Shown one piece after another: positions 41,699-51,619 of a stretch of 64,000 bases of DNA. The stretch comes from Leisingera sp. ANG59 (GTDB lineage: Bacteria; Pseudomonadota; Alphaproteobacteria; Rhodobacterales; Rhodobacteraceae). The notes beneath the pieces were generated by a model, which saw nothing but the letters and a program-made list of their open reading frames with translations, was not told the origin of the DNA and made no database searches. The position numbers and the translations under genes are program-made. The DNA is taken from assembly GCF_013317235.1 (NCBI RefSeq), contig NZ_WLCM01000004.1, positions 219,088 through 283,087 on the forward strand. Reading direction: 5' to 3'. The stretch's first letter is position 1, and every line of letters begins with the position of its first letter.

Positions 41699-43606
41699 AT
41701 GTCTGAAGACCTGAAAAACAAACTGCCCGTCACCCGCCGCGGACTTCTGGGGGCCACTGCCTCCGGTGCCGTTCTGGCGGCAACTGGCGTCGGATCCGCA
41801 CTGCTGGGCGCGAAGCCCGCTCAGGCTGCCGGTTTCGGCCTGGAGCCGGGCGAACTGGATGAATACTACGGCTTCTGGTCCTCGGGCCAGACCGGCGAAC
41901 TGCGGATCATGGGCGTTCCGTCCATGCGCGAGCTGATGCGCGTGCCGGTGTTCAACCGCTGCTCTGCCACCGGCTGGGGCCAGACCAATGAGTCCCTGAA
42001 AATCTTGACCGAAGGCCTGCTGCCGGAGACCAAGGAATTCCTGGCCGCCAACGGCAAGGTCACCTATGACAACGGCGACCTGCACCACCCGCATATGTCG
42101 TTCACCGACGGCACCTACGACGGCCGCTACCTGTTCATGAACGACAAGGCCAACACCCGCGTTGCCCGCGTGCGCTGCGACGTGATGAAGTGCGACAAGA
42201 TCATCGAGATCCCCAACGCCAAAGACATCCACGGCCTGCGTCCGCAGAAGTTCCCGCGCACCGGTTATGTCTTTGCCAACGGCGAGCACGAGGCGCCGCT
42301 GACCAACGACGGCCAGATCCTGGATGATCCGTCGCAGTATGTGAACATCTTCTCAGCCATCGATGGCGACACCATGGAAGTCGCCTGGCAGGTGATTGTC
42401 TCGGGCAACCTGGACAACACCGACTGCGACTATCAGGGCAAATACGCCTACTCGACTTCCTACAACTCGGAAATGGGCATGACCCTGGCCGAAATGACCG
42501 AGAACGAACTGGACCACGTGGTTGTCTTCAACATTGCAGCCATTGAGGCGGCGATCGAGGCCGGTGAGTACGAGGAACTGAATGGCGCCAAGGTGGTTGA
42601 CGGCCGCAAGGGCGCGCCAGGCAAGCTGACCCGCTACATTCCGATCCCGAACTCGCCGCACGGCATCAACACCGCACCGGACAAGAAGCACGTCTGCGTA
42701 AACGGCAAGCTGTCGCCGACCGTTTCTGTGATCGACGTTGAGAAGCTGGACGCGCTGTTTGATGCGGATGCCGACCCGCGCTCGGCCATCGTAGCTGAGC
42801 CGCAGCTGGGTCTTGGCCCGCTCCACACCGCCTTTGACAACCGCGGCTATGCCTACACCACCCTGTTCCTCGACAGCCAGGTGGTGAAATGGGACATCGC
42901 CAAGGCGATCGAGGCCTATGCGGGTGCCGACGTGGACCCGATTCTCGACAAGGTCGATGTGCAGTACCAGCCGGGCCACAACTCCACCTCGATGGGTGAG
43001 ACCGCCGAGGCGGACGGCAAGTGGCTGATCTCGATGAACAAGTTCTCCAAGGACCGGTTCCTGAACGTGGGCCCGCTGAAGCCCGAGAACGAGCAGCTGA
43101 TCGATATCTCCGGCGACAAGATGAAGGTGGTGCACGACGGCCCGACCTTTGCAGAGCCGCATGACTCGATCATCGTGCACCGTTCCAAGGTGAACCCGGC
43201 CAGCATCTGGGACCGCAACGACCCGATGTGGGAAGATGCGCGTAAGCAGGCCGAGGCGGATGGCGTCGATCTGGACGACTGGCAGGACACCATCATCCGT
43301 GACGGCGACAAGGTGCGGGTCTACATGTCGAGCCAGGCACCGAACTTCAGCCTTGAGAAGTTCACTGTCAAGCAGGGCGACGAGGTCACTGTCTATGTCA
43401 CCAACTTGGATGATATCGACGATCTGACTCACGGCTTCTGCCTGTCGAACTTCGGCATCGCGATGGAGGTCGGGCCGCTGGCTACCGCTTCGGTCACCTT
43501 CATCGCCGAGCGTCCGGGCGTGCATTGGTATTACTGCCAGTGGTTCTGCCACGCGCTGCACATGGAGATGCGCGGCCGGATGCTGGTCGAGCCGCGGAGC
43601 GCGTAA
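41699..43606 (+). CDS. nosZ: Nitrous oxide reductase NosZ (Tat-dependent, clade I)
   Basis: 635 residues from ATG 41699, with AAGGAGGACATC just before it. Tat signal [14 protein letters not shown], as in clade I enzymes. CuZ-site histidines are seen in [39 protein letters not shown] and EPHDSIIVH. The C-terminal cupredoxin domain binds CuA through [12 protein letters not shown] and the upstream His in LTHGFCLSN. It reduces N2O to N2 in the periplasm, the last step of denitrification. Length is normal, and the complete ligand set suggests an active enzyme. No nir or nor genes are nearby, so this could be an N2O-only reducer or the other modules lie elsewhere. Confidence 0.98.
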   Translation: MSEDLKNKLPVTRRGLLGATASGAVLAATGVGSALLGAKPAQAAGFGLEPGELDEYYGFWSSGQTGELRIMGVPSMRELMRVPVFNRCSATGWGQTNESLKILTEGLLPETKEFLAANGKVTYDNGDLHHPHMSFTDGTYDGRYLFMNDKANTRVARVRCDVMKCDKIIEIPNAKDIHGLRPQKFPRTGYVFANGEHEAPLTNDGQILDDPSQYVNIFSAIDGDTMEVAWQVIVSGNLDNTDCDYQGKYAYSTSYNSEMGMTLAEMTENELDHVVVFNIAAIEAAIEAGEYEELNGAKVVDGRKGAPGKLTRYIPIPNSPHGINTAPDKKHVCVNGKLSPTVSVIDVEKLDALFDADADPRSAIVAEPQLGLGPLHTAFDNRGYAYTTLFLDSQVVKWDIAKAIEAYAGADVDPILDKVDVQYQPGHNSTSMGETAEADGKWLISMNKFSKDRFLNVGPLKPENEQLIDISGDKMKVVHDGPTFAEPHDSIIVHRSKVNPASIWDRNDPMWEDARKQAEADGVDLDDWQDTIIRDGDKVRVYMSSQAPNFSLEKFTVKQGDEVTVYVTNLDDIDDLTHGFCLSNFGIAMEVGPLATASVTFIAERPGVHWYYCQWFCHALHMEMRGRMLVEPRSA

Positions 43607-43608
43607 CT

Positions 43609-44877
43609 ATGAAGCGGCTCCTGCCCAAATCCCTGGTTATGGCCCTCGCCGGCCTGGCGCCCGTTTGGGCGGCGGATTGGGATGTGCCTAACCGGGCAGG
43701 AGCCATCGCTGAAACACTGGCGCAGGCGGCGGATGGCGACACCCTCCGCCTCGCCGCCGGCGAATATGCCGAAACCCTGGTGCTGGACCGGCCTGTCATT
43801 CTGGACGGGCAGGGCCAGGCCACATTGGAAGGGCAGGGCAAGGGATCGGTGATCACCGTGACCGGGCCGGGCGTTACTGTTCGGAACCTGACCGTTGTTG
43901 GCTCCGGCTCCTCGCATCAGGAGATCGACAGCGGCATCAAGCTGACCAAGACCGCGAAGGCACCGCGGATCCTGAACAATGTGCTGCTGGGCAACCTTTA
44001 CGGCGTGGACATACACGGCGCCAAGGACAGCCTGGTGCAGGGCAACCGGATCGAGGGCCGCCTGGACCGGCACATGAATGCCCGCGGCAACGGGGTCTAT
44101 GTCTGGAACGCACCGGGCGCAGTGGTGGACGGCAATGACATCCGCTTTGGCCGCGACGGGATCTTTGTGAACAGCTCCAAGAAGAACACGTTTACGAACA
44201 ACACCTTCCGCGACCTGCGCTTTGCCGTGCATTACATGTATGCCGACAATTCCGAGGTTTCGGGCAATGTCTCGATCGGCAATCACCTGGGCTATGCCGT
44301 GATGTTCTCCAAACGGGTCAAGGTGACCGGGAATGTCTCGCTGAATGACCGCGATCACGGGGTGATGCTGAACTACGCCAACCAGGGCGAGGTGCGCGGC
44401 AATTATGTGAAGGGGGCCAAGGACAAGTGCACCTTCCTATATAACGCGCACAAGAATGATTTCTCCGGCAACTGGTTCGAGGGCTGCGGGATCGGTATCC
44501 ATTTCACCGCCGGCAGCGATGGGAACCGGATGGTTGGGAACGCCTTTGTCGGCAACCGGCATCAGGTGAAATTCGTCTCCACCAAATGGGTGGAATGGAG
44601 CGAGGAGGGCCGGGGCAATTACTGGTCCGACTTCGCAGGTTTTGATGTGGACGGAAATGGCATCGCCGATGCGCCCTACCGTCCGAATGACAGCATGGAC
44701 CATGTGCTGTGGACCCAGCCAGCGGCGAAACTCTTGATGGGTTCGCCCGCGGTGCAGCTGGTGCGCTGGTCGCAGTCGGCGTTCCCGGCGTTGCTGCCCG
44801 GCGGGGTGATTGACAGCCACCCGCTGATGCGGCCGGAGCGGCCCGGGGCCGCCAGAAAGGTTGAACAGGATGGATAA
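43609..44877 (+). CDS. nosD: NosD, periplasmic beta-helix protein for CuZ assembly
   Basis: 422 residues, ATG two bases after the nosZ stop. Signal peptide about 1-21. The body is a run of beta-helix (CASH) repeats (LNNVLLGNLYGVDIHGAKD, GNRIEGR, GNDIRFGRDGIFVNSSKKN, GNVSIGNHLGYAVMFS and so on) ending in WSDFAGFDVDGNGIADAPY, typical of NosD. With NosF and NosY it forms the ABC complex that helps build the sulfide-bridged CuZ centre. The reading frame overlaps the nosF start. Confidence 0.95.
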   Translation: MKRLLPKSLVMALAGLAPVWAADWDVPNRAGAIAETLAQAADGDTLRLAAGEYAETLVLDRPVILDGQGQATLEGQGKGSVITVTGPGVTVRNLTVVGSGSSHQEIDSGIKLTKTAKAPRILNNVLLGNLYGVDIHGAKDSLVQGNRIEGRLDRHMNARGNGVYVWNAPGAVVDGNDIRFGRDGIFVNSSKKNTFTNNTFRDLRFAVHYMYADNSEVSGNVSIGNHLGYAVMFSKRVKVTGNVSLNDRDHGVMLNYANQGEVRGNYVKGAKDKCTFLYNAHKNDFSGNWFEGCGIGIHFTAGSDGNRMVGNAFVGNRHQVKFVSTKWVEWSEEGRGNYWSDFAGFDVDGNGIADAPYRPNDSMDHVLWTQPAAKLLMGSPAVQLVRWSQSAFPALLPGGVIDSHPLMRPERPGAARKVEQDG

Positions 44878-45766
44878 CTCTCCGCTGCAGATCCGCGCGC
44901 TGGACAAGTTCCGTGGCAAGACACAGGTGCTGCATGGCATCGACCTGGACATCGCGCCGGGCGAGCGTCTAGCTCTCTTGGGTCACAACGGCGCGGGTAA
45001 GTCGACGCTGATCAAGGCAGTACTGGGCCTGATCCGGCATGAGGGCGGAAGCATACGCATCTGCGGTGCAGCCCCCGGCAGTGCTGCGGCGCGGGCCGCC
45101 ACCGCCTTTCTACCGGAGGCCGTCAGCTTCCACCCGGCGTTGACCGGGCATGAGCAGCTGTCGCTGTTTGCCTGCCTGGCCGGCGAACGCGCGGAGATTG
45201 ACGGCCTGTTGCAACGGGTTGGTCTGGGCGAGGCGATGCACCGCCGCATTGGCGCCTATTCCAAAGGGATGCGGCAGCGGCTGGGCTTGGCGCAGGTGCT
45301 GCTGGGGCGCCCGAAGCTGGCGCTGCTGGATGAACCTACCAGCGGCCTGGACCCGATCTCGCGCCAGGACCTCTATGCCATCATCAATGAGCTGGCCGAA
45401 CAGGGCGCGGCGGTGCTGATCGCCTCCCACGCGCTGACAGAGGTGGAGGCGCGCACCGACCGCATCGCCATCTTGCGCAAGGGCGTCAAGGTGGCGGATG
45501 ATACGCTCGCAGGCCTGTCGGCGCAGGCCGGGCTGCCGGTCAAGCTGCGGGTGCAGGCTAGCGGCACGCACGCTGACCGGATCGCAACGGAAACCGGCGG
45601 GCGGCGGATCAACGGCGCCTCGGTCGAGATCCTGTGCTCGCCGCAGGACAAGATGGCCGAGCTGCGCAAGATCGCCGCCATGGGCGATGCAGTGGCCGAT
45701 TTCGATATGGTGCCGCCGCGGCTGGAAGACCTCTATCGCCATTACTCCGGGGAGGACAGCAAATGA
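44870..45766 (+). CDS. nosF: NosF, ATPase of the NosDFY complex
   Basis: 298 residues from ATG 44870, eight bases overlapping nosD; TTG 44861 is a less likely start. Walker A GHNGAGKST, signature YSKGMRQR (a common NosF variant), Walker B LALLDEPTSGLD, switch His in ASHALTEVE. A C-terminal extension of about 80 residues follows the ATPase core. It powers transport of a sulfur species or assembly factor for NosZ. Confidence 0.95.
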   Translation: MDNSPLQIRALDKFRGKTQVLHGIDLDIAPGERLALLGHNGAGKSTLIKAVLGLIRHEGGSIRICGAAPGSAAARAATAFLPEAVSFHPALTGHEQLSLFACLAGERAEIDGLLQRVGLGEAMHRRIGAYSKGMRQRLGLAQVLLGRPKLALLDEPTSGLDPISRQDLYAIINELAEQGAAVLIASHALTEVEARTDRIAILRKGVKVADDTLAGLSAQAGLPVKLRVQASGTHADRIATETGGRRINGASVEILCSPQDKMAELRKIAAMGDAVADFDMVPPRLEDLYRHYSGEDSK

Positions 45767-46584
45767 GACGTGCCTTTGCCATTGCCCGCGCCGAGATGCT
45801 GATCCTGCGCCGCAACCTCTGGTTATTCATGGCGACGCTGATCATGCTCGCCTTTGCGCTGGCGCTGTCCTTTGCCGGATCAGCGCCGACCGGGACGCTG
45901 GGGGTGGACATGCTGACGGTCTCCGTGGCCTCGATGACCACGCTGTCGGTTTATTTGGCACCGCTTCTGGCGCTGATGATGGGGTTTGATGCAGTTGCGG
46001 GCGACCGCGACCGGGGCAGCCTCGCTTTGCTTTTGGCCTATCCTGCGGGGAGAGCTGAGATCCTCTTGGGTAAGCTGATGGCGCATCTGGCAGCCCTGGC
46101 CGTTGCCATGTGCATCGGCTTTGGCGCGGCGGGTGCCGTCGCCGCTTGGTTCGGCGGCGCCGGGGCTGAGAGCCTGCTCGCACTGGGGCGGCTGGTGCTG
46201 ACCTCGATCCTGCTGGGGGCGGTGTTCCTCGTGCTGGGCTATGCGCTGTCGGCGCTCAGCAGCGGGGCAACAGCCGCGGCGGGTCTGTCTGCGGGTGTGT
46301 GGCTGGTGTTTGTAGTTCTTTACGACCTGGGCCTCTTGGGGGCCGTGGTGATGGACAGCGGCGGGGTGTTCACTCAGAAGATCTTCCCCTGGGTGATGGT
46401 TGCCAACCCGGCAGATGCGTTCCGGCTGTGGAATGTCGCAGCCTCGGAAAGCGTGGCGCTGTCCAGCGGCATGGCTGGCGCAGCCAGTGCGTTGCCCGGT
46501 TGGGCCGCACCGCTGTCGCTCCTCTTATGGCCTGCGCTGGGATTCTTGCTGGCCTGCGCTGCATTCCGGAGGGTGGAGCCATGA
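45763..46584 (+). CDS. nosY: NosY, membrane subunit of the NosDFY complex
   Basis: 273 residues, sharing ATGA with nosF. Six hydrophobic segments, starting with NLWLFMATLIMLAFALALSF and including the sequence LMMGFDAVAGDRDRGSLALLL, typical of ABC-2 type NosY proteins. It overlaps the nosL start. The last helices (ALPGWAAPLSLLLWPALGFLL) end just before the stop. Confidence 0.94.
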   Translation: MRRAFAIARAEMLILRRNLWLFMATLIMLAFALALSFAGSAPTGTLGVDMLTVSVASMTTLSVYLAPLLALMMGFDAVAGDRDRGSLALLLAYPAGRAEILLGKLMAHLAALAVAMCIGFGAAGAVAAWFGGAGAESLLALGRLVLTSILLGAVFLVLGYALSALSSGATAAAGLSAGVWLVFVVLYDLGLLGAVVMDSGGVFTQKIFPWVMVANPADAFRLWNVAASESVALSSGMAGAASALPGWAAPLSLLLWPALGFLLACAAFRRVEP

Positions 46585-47099
46585 AACGCCTGATCCTTGC
46601 TGCCGCATTGGTCTTGTCTGCTTGCCAGGAGGAGGAGGCCAAGGCGCCGCCTGCGCCGGTGGAGTTGACGGAGGCGGCGCTCAGCTACTTCTGCCAGATG
46701 AATGTCGCTGAACATGGCGGGCCGAAGGGGCAAATCCATCTGGACGGCTTCGCGGCACCTCTGTTCTTTGCCCAGGTGCGCGATCTGGCGGCCTACGTGA
46801 AAAGCCCGGAGCGCGATGCGGAAATCACCGCCATCTACGTGAGCGACATGGGCGCAGCGGCAAGTTGGGAACATCCCGGCACTGACAACTGGATTAACGC
46901 AAAAGAAGCGCATTTCGTGGTCGGCTCCAACGTCGCGGGCGGCATGGGCGCGCCGGAGGTTGTGCCGTTCGCTTCGCCCGAGGCGGCCGCGCGGTTTACG
47001 CAGCGCTATGGCGGCACCGTCGCCGGCTTCGAGGGTATACCTGACGAGGCCGTGCTGGGGCCGGTTGATTTGGGCCAGCAGCTGGAGACCCCGTCCTGA
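46581..47099 (+). CDS. nosL: NosL copper-chaperone lipoprotein
   Basis: 172 residues from ATG 46581, four bases before the nosY stop. Signal peptide with lipobox LSAC. Mature sequence contains FCQMNVAEHGGPKGQIHLDG, where the Cys-x-Met motif and nearby His are the Cu(I) ligands known in NosL. It delivers copper to NosZ in the periplasm. It is the last nos gene present: the next gene is convergent and starts its coding end only 13 bases away, leaving no room for nosX. Confidence 0.95.
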   Translation: MKRLILAAALVLSACQEEEAKAPPAPVELTEAALSYFCQMNVAEHGGPKGQIHLDGFAAPLFFAQVRDLAAYVKSPERDAEITAIYVSDMGAAASWEHPGTDNWINAKEAHFVVGSNVAGGMGAPEVVPFASPEAAARFTQRYGGTVAGFEGIPDEAVLGPVDLGQQLETPS

Positions 47100-47112
47100 G
47101 CGTGAAGCAGCT

Positions 47113-48390
47113 TCAGACAGTTTCGGGTTGCAGACGCATCTCGGCGGCGATGGCGTGGCCTTCCATCCCCTCCATCCGGCTGATGCGGGCGGTGCGCTGG
47201 GCCAGTTCATGCGAGGCGGCGGCATTGCAGCGCTGCCAGGTCACGGTCTTGGTAAACTTGTGCACCGAAAGCCCGCCAGTATAACGCGCGGCGCCGCTGG
47301 TGGGCAGCACGTGGTTGGGGCCGGAGGTCTTGTCGCCGAAGGAGACCGTGGTCTCCTTGCCCAGAAACAGCGAGCCGTAGGCGGTGAGGCGGTCCAGCCA
47401 CCAGTCGAGATCCTTGGCCTGCACCTGCAGATGCTCGGGAGCATAGCGGTCAGCCACTTGTGCGGCTTCTTCACGGCTATCGCACAGGACCACTTCGGCG
47501 CGTTCGTGCCAGGCGCGGTGGGCGGCGGAGAGGTTGGGTTCGGGAAGCTGATCAATCAGCGCCTGCGCGCGGGCCATCACACCCTTGGCCAGCGCTTCGC
47601 TGGTGGTGACCAGCCAGACCGGGCTGTCAGCGCCGTGTTCGGCCTGGCTGACCAGATCCCAGGCGACGGTTTCCACATCGGCGGTGTCGTCGGCGATGAC
47701 CAGAGAGTCGGTGGGGCCTGCAAACATGTCGATGCCGACCTCGCCGAACAGCATCCGCTTGGCCTCTGCCACATAGGAATTGCCGGGGCCGACCAGGATG
47801 TCGGCTGGCTGGGCGCCAAACAGGCCCCGGGCCATGGCGGCAATGCCTTGCACCCCGCCGAGGTTCAGGATCAGATCAGCACCGCACAGGTCCATGGCAT
47901 AGACGATGGCGTCGGGAATGCCGCTGCCGGGGCGCGGCGGGGAGACCGCGGTGATATGCGGCACGCCGGCCACCTTGGCGGTGGTGATGGTCATCAGCGC
48001 GCTGGCGATATGACTGTAGCGGCCGCCCGGTACATAGCAGCCGGCACTGGACACCGGAATCAGCTTCTGGCCCGCGATCAGGCCGGGGATCACTTCCACT
48101 TCGCATTCACCCATCGTGGCCTTCTGCGCCTCGGCGAAGCGGCGGATATTGGCGTGTGCGAACTGGATGTCTTCCTTGGTCTGCTGCGAAACTCGGTTGC
48201 AGGCGGCCCGGCGCTGGGCGTCTGTCACCACGATCGGGCCGGTCCAGCCGTCCAGCTTTTCCGCATAGCGGCGCACCGCTTCCTCGCCTTCGCGCTGGAT
48301 GTTGGCGAGCATCACGGCGACGGTGTCACGGATGTCGCTGCTTTCAGCGGCGGGGCGCGCCGGTGCCTGTTTCAGATAGGTGATTGCCAT
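47113..48390 (-). CDS. Histidinol-dehydrogenase-family enzyme, HpsN-like
   Basis: 425 residues from ATG 48390 (GAGGAGCTTGG upstream); a longer in-frame start is less likely. Family motifs are clear: GCYVPGGRYSHIASALM, LVGPGNSYVAEAKRMLFG, FAGPTDSLVIADD, QAEHGADSPVWL and a zinc-region NHVLPTSGAARYTGGLSV. The stretch FLGKETTVSFGDKTSGPNH is more like the HisD paralogues that oxidise dihydroxypropanesulfonate to sulfolactate (HpsN) than biosynthetic HisD. No his genes are nearby, and it sits beside a LysR regulator and a Tau-type transporter. Sulfonate oxidation is therefore a reasonable hypothesis, but true histidinol dehydrogenase cannot be excluded. Confidence 0.8.
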   Translation of the reverse strand: MAITYLKQAPARPAAESSDIRDTVAVMLANIQREGEEAVRRYAEKLDGWTGPIVVTDAQRRAACNRVSQQTKEDIQFAHANIRRFAEAQKATMGECEVEVIPGLIAGQKLIPVSSAGCYVPGGRYSHIASALMTITTAKVAGVPHITAVSPPRPGSGIPDAIVYAMDLCGADLILNLGGVQGIAAMARGLFGAQPADILVGPGNSYVAEAKRMLFGEVGIDMFAGPTDSLVIADDTADVETVAWDLVSQAEHGADSPVWLVTTSEALAKGVMARAQALIDQLPEPNLSAAHRAWHERAEVVLCDSREEAAQVADRYAPEHLQVQAKDLDWWLDRLTAYGSLFLGKETTVSFGDKTSGPNHVLPTSGAARYTGGLSVHKFTKTVTWQRCNAAASHELAQRTARISRMEGMEGHAIAAEMRLQPETV

Positions 48391-48537
48391 GGGTCCAAGC
48401 TCCTCGAACAGCCGCCGGATGCGCGGGAAGCGCACGGCGCGGTTTGCGCCTAAGACAGCGGCTGGCGGGCCGGACGGTCAAGCCGTGACCCAAGGGTTTC
48501 GAAAAACACGGATGTTTGTTTCTAATTGCCCTAGCGG

Positions 48538-49509
48538 TCAGCCTGCGCCTGAGGGCAGAGTCCGGAACTCCTCGCCCAGCCAAGGAAAGCGCTGGATGAT
48601 CGGATCGGTAAAGTGATGCCGCAGGGACTTCTGCAGGGCCTCGTGAATCAGCTGCGACGTGGCAGCGGGATAGACGCTGGTGGTGAACAGAGACACTGTT
48701 CGGGCAAAGCTTTTCCCCGGAAAGCGCACCACTTTGACTTTTTCGTGGAAGCGCTGGGCGCGGTGGTAGCTGGCGGCGGTGGTGACGGTCCAGCCGCTTC
48801 CCTCGGACACCAGGCCGATGATCGACTGGTTGCATTCCAGCTCAAACCTGTTGGGCAGCGCGATTTTGAGCCGGGTCAGCTGGGTCTCGATCTGTTTGCC
48901 GATGGTGTGATCGCGGGAATAGCGTAAGAAGGGCAACGGTGCTCCGTGTTTGGTCAGTTCATCGACGCTGCCTGTGTAGCCTGCCGGCACCACTAGAATG
49001 AACGGGTCGCGCATCAGCGGGTATTCGATCAGATCGGGCAGCAGCCCTGACGGGCGGGTGGCAACGCCTGCGTCCAGCTTCTGCGCCTGCAGCTTTTCGA
49101 TGATCTCGTGGCTGGGGCGTGTGTAGTGCCGGAAACTGCAGCGCGGCAGAGCTGTGGAGAGAAACTGGAACAGTTCCGGGCCGACCTCATTGTCAAAATC
49201 ATCCAGCAGCGCCATGCGCAGGTCGGTAGCATGCTGCCAGCTGCCGGAACGCATTTCCGCCTCGCCGCGCCTGAGCGTCATCAGCCCGTCGTAGACATAA
49301 CGGGCAAAGACAACCCCTGCGGGGGTCAACCCCATCGGGCGCCGGGTGTGGTCCACCAAGTCTACGCCAAGCGCGTTTTCAAGACTGCGAAGATGGTTGG
49401 ACACAGTACTGATCGAGAGCCCGGTTTCCGCCGCGACCTTCTGTATCGACCCGGACTTCGAGATCAGCTGGAAAACTTCCAGCCAGCGCAGACTCAGCGT
49501 CTTTTGCAT
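48538..49509 (-). CDS. LysR-family transcriptional regulator
   Basis: 323 residues with AGGGAGGGC before ATG. N-terminal winged helix-turn-helix (LRWLEVFQLISKSGSIQKVA, SISTVSNHLRSLENALGVDLVDH) and a periplasmic-binding-protein-like effector domain. It is upstream of the HisD-like gene on the same strand and divergent from the Tau-type transporter, the usual layout for controlling both. The shared intergenic region contains the dyad TGCGA-N5-TCGCA. Confidence 0.9.
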   Translation of the reverse strand: MQKTLSLRWLEVFQLISKSGSIQKVAAETGLSISTVSNHLRSLENALGVDLVDHTRRPMGLTPAGVVFARYVYDGLMTLRRGEAEMRSGSWQHATDLRMALLDDFDNEVGPELFQFLSTALPRCSFRHYTRPSHEIIEKLQAQKLDAGVATRPSGLLPDLIEYPLMRDPFILVVPAGYTGSVDELTKHGAPLPFLRYSRDHTIGKQIETQLTRLKIALPNRFELECNQSIIGLVSEGSGWTVTTAASYHRAQRFHEKVKVVRFPGKSFARTVSLFTTSVYPAATSQLIHEALQKSLRHHFTDPIIQRFPWLGEEFRTLPSGAG

Positions 49510-49563
49510 TTTCAGCCCTCCCTAGCGGTTTGCATATGCTATCCACAGAAATGCGCCAATACA

Positions 49564-49578
49564 TGCGAAAAAATCGCA
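49564..49578. promoter_or_regulatory. TGCGA-N5-TCGCA dyad, candidate LysR site
   Basis: A perfect 5-bp dyad with five A bases between the arms lies in the 207-base region between the divergent lysR and tauA-like genes. It is close to the lysR start. LysR operators are typically short interrupted dyads of this size. No competing motif was found in the region. Confidence 0.35.
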
Positions 49579-49716
49579 ACTGAGTTTTACTTTCTCTGCA
49601 AGAGTAATTTTATTCTACAGCGAATTCTCTTCCCGGATAAGGTTTGCCGTGCAAAAATCAGAGCCTTAAGGCCCGCATAGAACGAGCCAGGCGTGACAAC
49701 TGGGAGAACAATTAAT

Positions 49717-50712
49717 ATGATCAAAAAGCATCTGCTTTCAACAGCCTGCGCAGCCGCTGCTGCGCTTTCAGCGACACAGGCCTCGGCCCTGGATGAAATC
49801 ACAGTGGCCTATTTCCTGGAATGGCCGATGCCGTTCCAGTTTGCCAAGGCCAATGGCACTTATGAAGAAGAAATGGGGGTCAAGATCAACTGGGTCTCCT
49901 TTGACACCGGTACCGCGATGTCCGCGGCAATGGCCTCGGGCGATGTGCAGATTGCGGTAAGCCAAGGTGTGCCACCCTTTGTGGTTGCGACCTCTGCCGG
50001 GCAGGACATCCAGACGGTGGATGTGGCGGTTAGCTACTCCGACAACGACAACTGCGTGGTGGCTGAAGCGCTGGAAATCGACAAGGACAACGCCGGCGAG
50101 CTGAACGGTAAGAAGGTCGGCGTGCCGATCGGCACGGCCGCGCATTACGGCTTCCTGTCGCAGATGGCGCACTTCGATGTTGATGTCGGGTCGATGGAGA
50201 TAGTCGACATGGCGCCTGCCGATGGCGCAGCGGCATTTGCCCAGGGCAACCTGGACATGGTCTGCGGCTGGGGCGGTGCGCTGCGGCGGATGCTGGAGCA
50301 CGGCAATGTGCTGCTGACAGGCGCCGAGAAGGAAGAGCTGGGCATTCTGGTGTTCGATGTGACCAGCGCACCGGCGGGCTTTATCGCCGATGAGGGCGCC
50401 CTTCTGAGCAAGTTCCTGAAGGTGACCGCAGATGCCAACGCAATGTGGAATGCAGGCGACAGCAAGGACGAGATGCTGCCGGTAATTGCCAAGGATGCGG
50501 GCATGGATCTGGCTGATGCCGAGGCCACCATCGCCACCTTCAGCTTCCCCTCCGCTGAGGACCAGCTGTCCGAGAAATGGCTGGGCGGCGGCGCTCAGAG
50601 CTTCATGAAAGGCGTGGCGGATGTGTTCGTGAACGCAGGAAGCATCGAGGCTGCGCTGGATTCCTATGACGGCGCTGTGGACAGCGGACCGCTGGCTGCC
50701 GCGTTGAACTGA
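49717..50712 (+). CDS. TauA-like periplasmic receptor
   Basis: 331 residues from ATG 49717 (TGGGAGAAC upstream). Signal peptide 1-24 (ACAAAAALSATQASA). Mature ITVAYFLEWPMPFQFAKANG, FDTGTAMSAAMASGDVQIAVSQG and PPFVVATSAGQD are those of the taurine/alkanesulfonate receptor family common in roseobacters. Two Cys residues are in the mature part (NDNCVVAEA and DMVCGWGG). A stable hairpin follows the stop. The ligand is likely taurine or another small sulfonate; the HisD-like neighbour would allow dihydroxypropanesulfonate. Confidence 0.85.
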   Translation: MIKKHLLSTACAAAAALSATQASALDEITVAYFLEWPMPFQFAKANGTYEEEMGVKINWVSFDTGTAMSAAMASGDVQIAVSQGVPPFVVATSAGQDIQTVDVAVSYSDNDNCVVAEALEIDKDNAGELNGKKVGVPIGTAAHYGFLSQMAHFDVDVGSMEIVDMAPADGAAAFAQGNLDMVCGWGGALRRMLEHGNVLLTGAEKEELGILVFDVTSAPAGFIADEGALLSKFLKVTADANAMWNAGDSKDEMLPVIAKDAGMDLADAEATIATFSFPSAEDQLSEKWLGGGAQSFMKGVADVFVNAGSIEAALDSYDGAVDSGPLAAALN

Positions 50713-50736
50713 GCCAGAACGAACTGGCAAAGACGG

Positions 50737-50757
50737 ACGGCCCGGATTCCGGGCCGT
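50737..50757 (+). other. Hairpin between receptor and ATPase genes
   Basis: ACGGCCCGG (50737-50745) pairs perfectly with CCGGGCCGT (50749-50757) over ATT. No T-run follows. It sits 25 bases after the tauA-like stop and resembles the receptor-boosting hairpins after tctC and the potD-like gene. Confidence 0.6.
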
Positions 50758-50812
50758 TCGCATCCGCCGTTGCAGGCCGGCTGCATACGGGCGCTAACAG
50801 GAAGGGGAAGCG

Positions 50813-51619
50813 ATGTCGGGACTGGACATCAAGAGTGTCTCCATGCGTTTTGACCTGCCCAACGGCAGTTCGGTTCAGGCGCTGAAAGACGTTTCATTGA
50901 ATTTGCAGGCGGGGGAGCTGCTGTCGGTGCTGGGCCCGTCGGGCTGCGGCAAGACCACGCTGCTGAATATTCTGGCCGGGTTCCTGGCCCCTACCGAAGG
51001 CGCGGTGGAGCTGAATGGCCATGTAGTGACCGGCCCCGATGCCGAACGCGGCATGGTGTTCCAGAAGGGCGCCTTGTTTGAATGGATGAACGTCCGCGAC
51101 AATGTGGAATTCGGCCCCCGGATGAAGGGTATGGGCAAGGCGGAGCGGGAAAAAATCTCGGACCACTTGCTAGAAATCGTCGGGTTGCAGGACTTCAAGG
51201 AAAAGGCGGTTTATGAGCTGTCGGGCGGTATGCAGCAGCGTGTTGCGCTGGCCCGCTGCCTGGCGAATGAGCCGGACGTGATCCTGATGGACGAGCCGCT
51301 GGGCGCGCTTGACGCGCTGACACGGGAGAAAATGCAAGGCCTGGTGCTGAAGCTGTGGAAGGAGACCGGCAAGACTATCATCCTGATCACCCACTCGGTG
51401 GAGGAAGCGCTTCTGCTGGGCGAGCGGCTGATCGTGATGGCACCGCGCCCGGGCCGCATTCACCGCGAATACCAGCTACCCTTTGCTGAGCGCGGCGTGA
51501 ATGCGGACCTGCGCGACGTCAAGAAATCCGAAGGCTTTGCCGAGACCCGCGATGAGATCCTCTCGATGATCTGGGAGATGGAGGAGGAGATCATGGGCCG
51601 GACGGAGCAAGTGGCATGA
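50813..51619 (+). CDS. TauB-like ABC ATPase
   Basis: 268 residues, AGGAAGGGGAAG before ATG. Walker A GPSGCGKTT, Q-loop MVFQKGALF, signature LSGGMQQR, Walker B ILMDEPLGALD, switch His ITHSVEEA. Length and motif details fit the nitrate/taurine/sulfonate importer ATPases. Its stop overlaps the permease start by four bases. Confidence 0.92.
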   Translation: MSGLDIKSVSMRFDLPNGSSVQALKDVSLNLQAGELLSVLGPSGCGKTTLLNILAGFLAPTEGAVELNGHVVTGPDAERGMVFQKGALFEWMNVRDNVEFGPRMKGMGKAEREKISDHLLEIVGLQDFKEKAVYELSGGMQQRVALARCLANEPDVILMDEPLGALDALTREKMQGLVLKLWKETGKTIILITHSVEEALLLGERLIVMAPRPGRIHREYQLPFAERGVNADLRDVKKSEGFAETRDEILSMIWEMEEEIMGRTEQVA

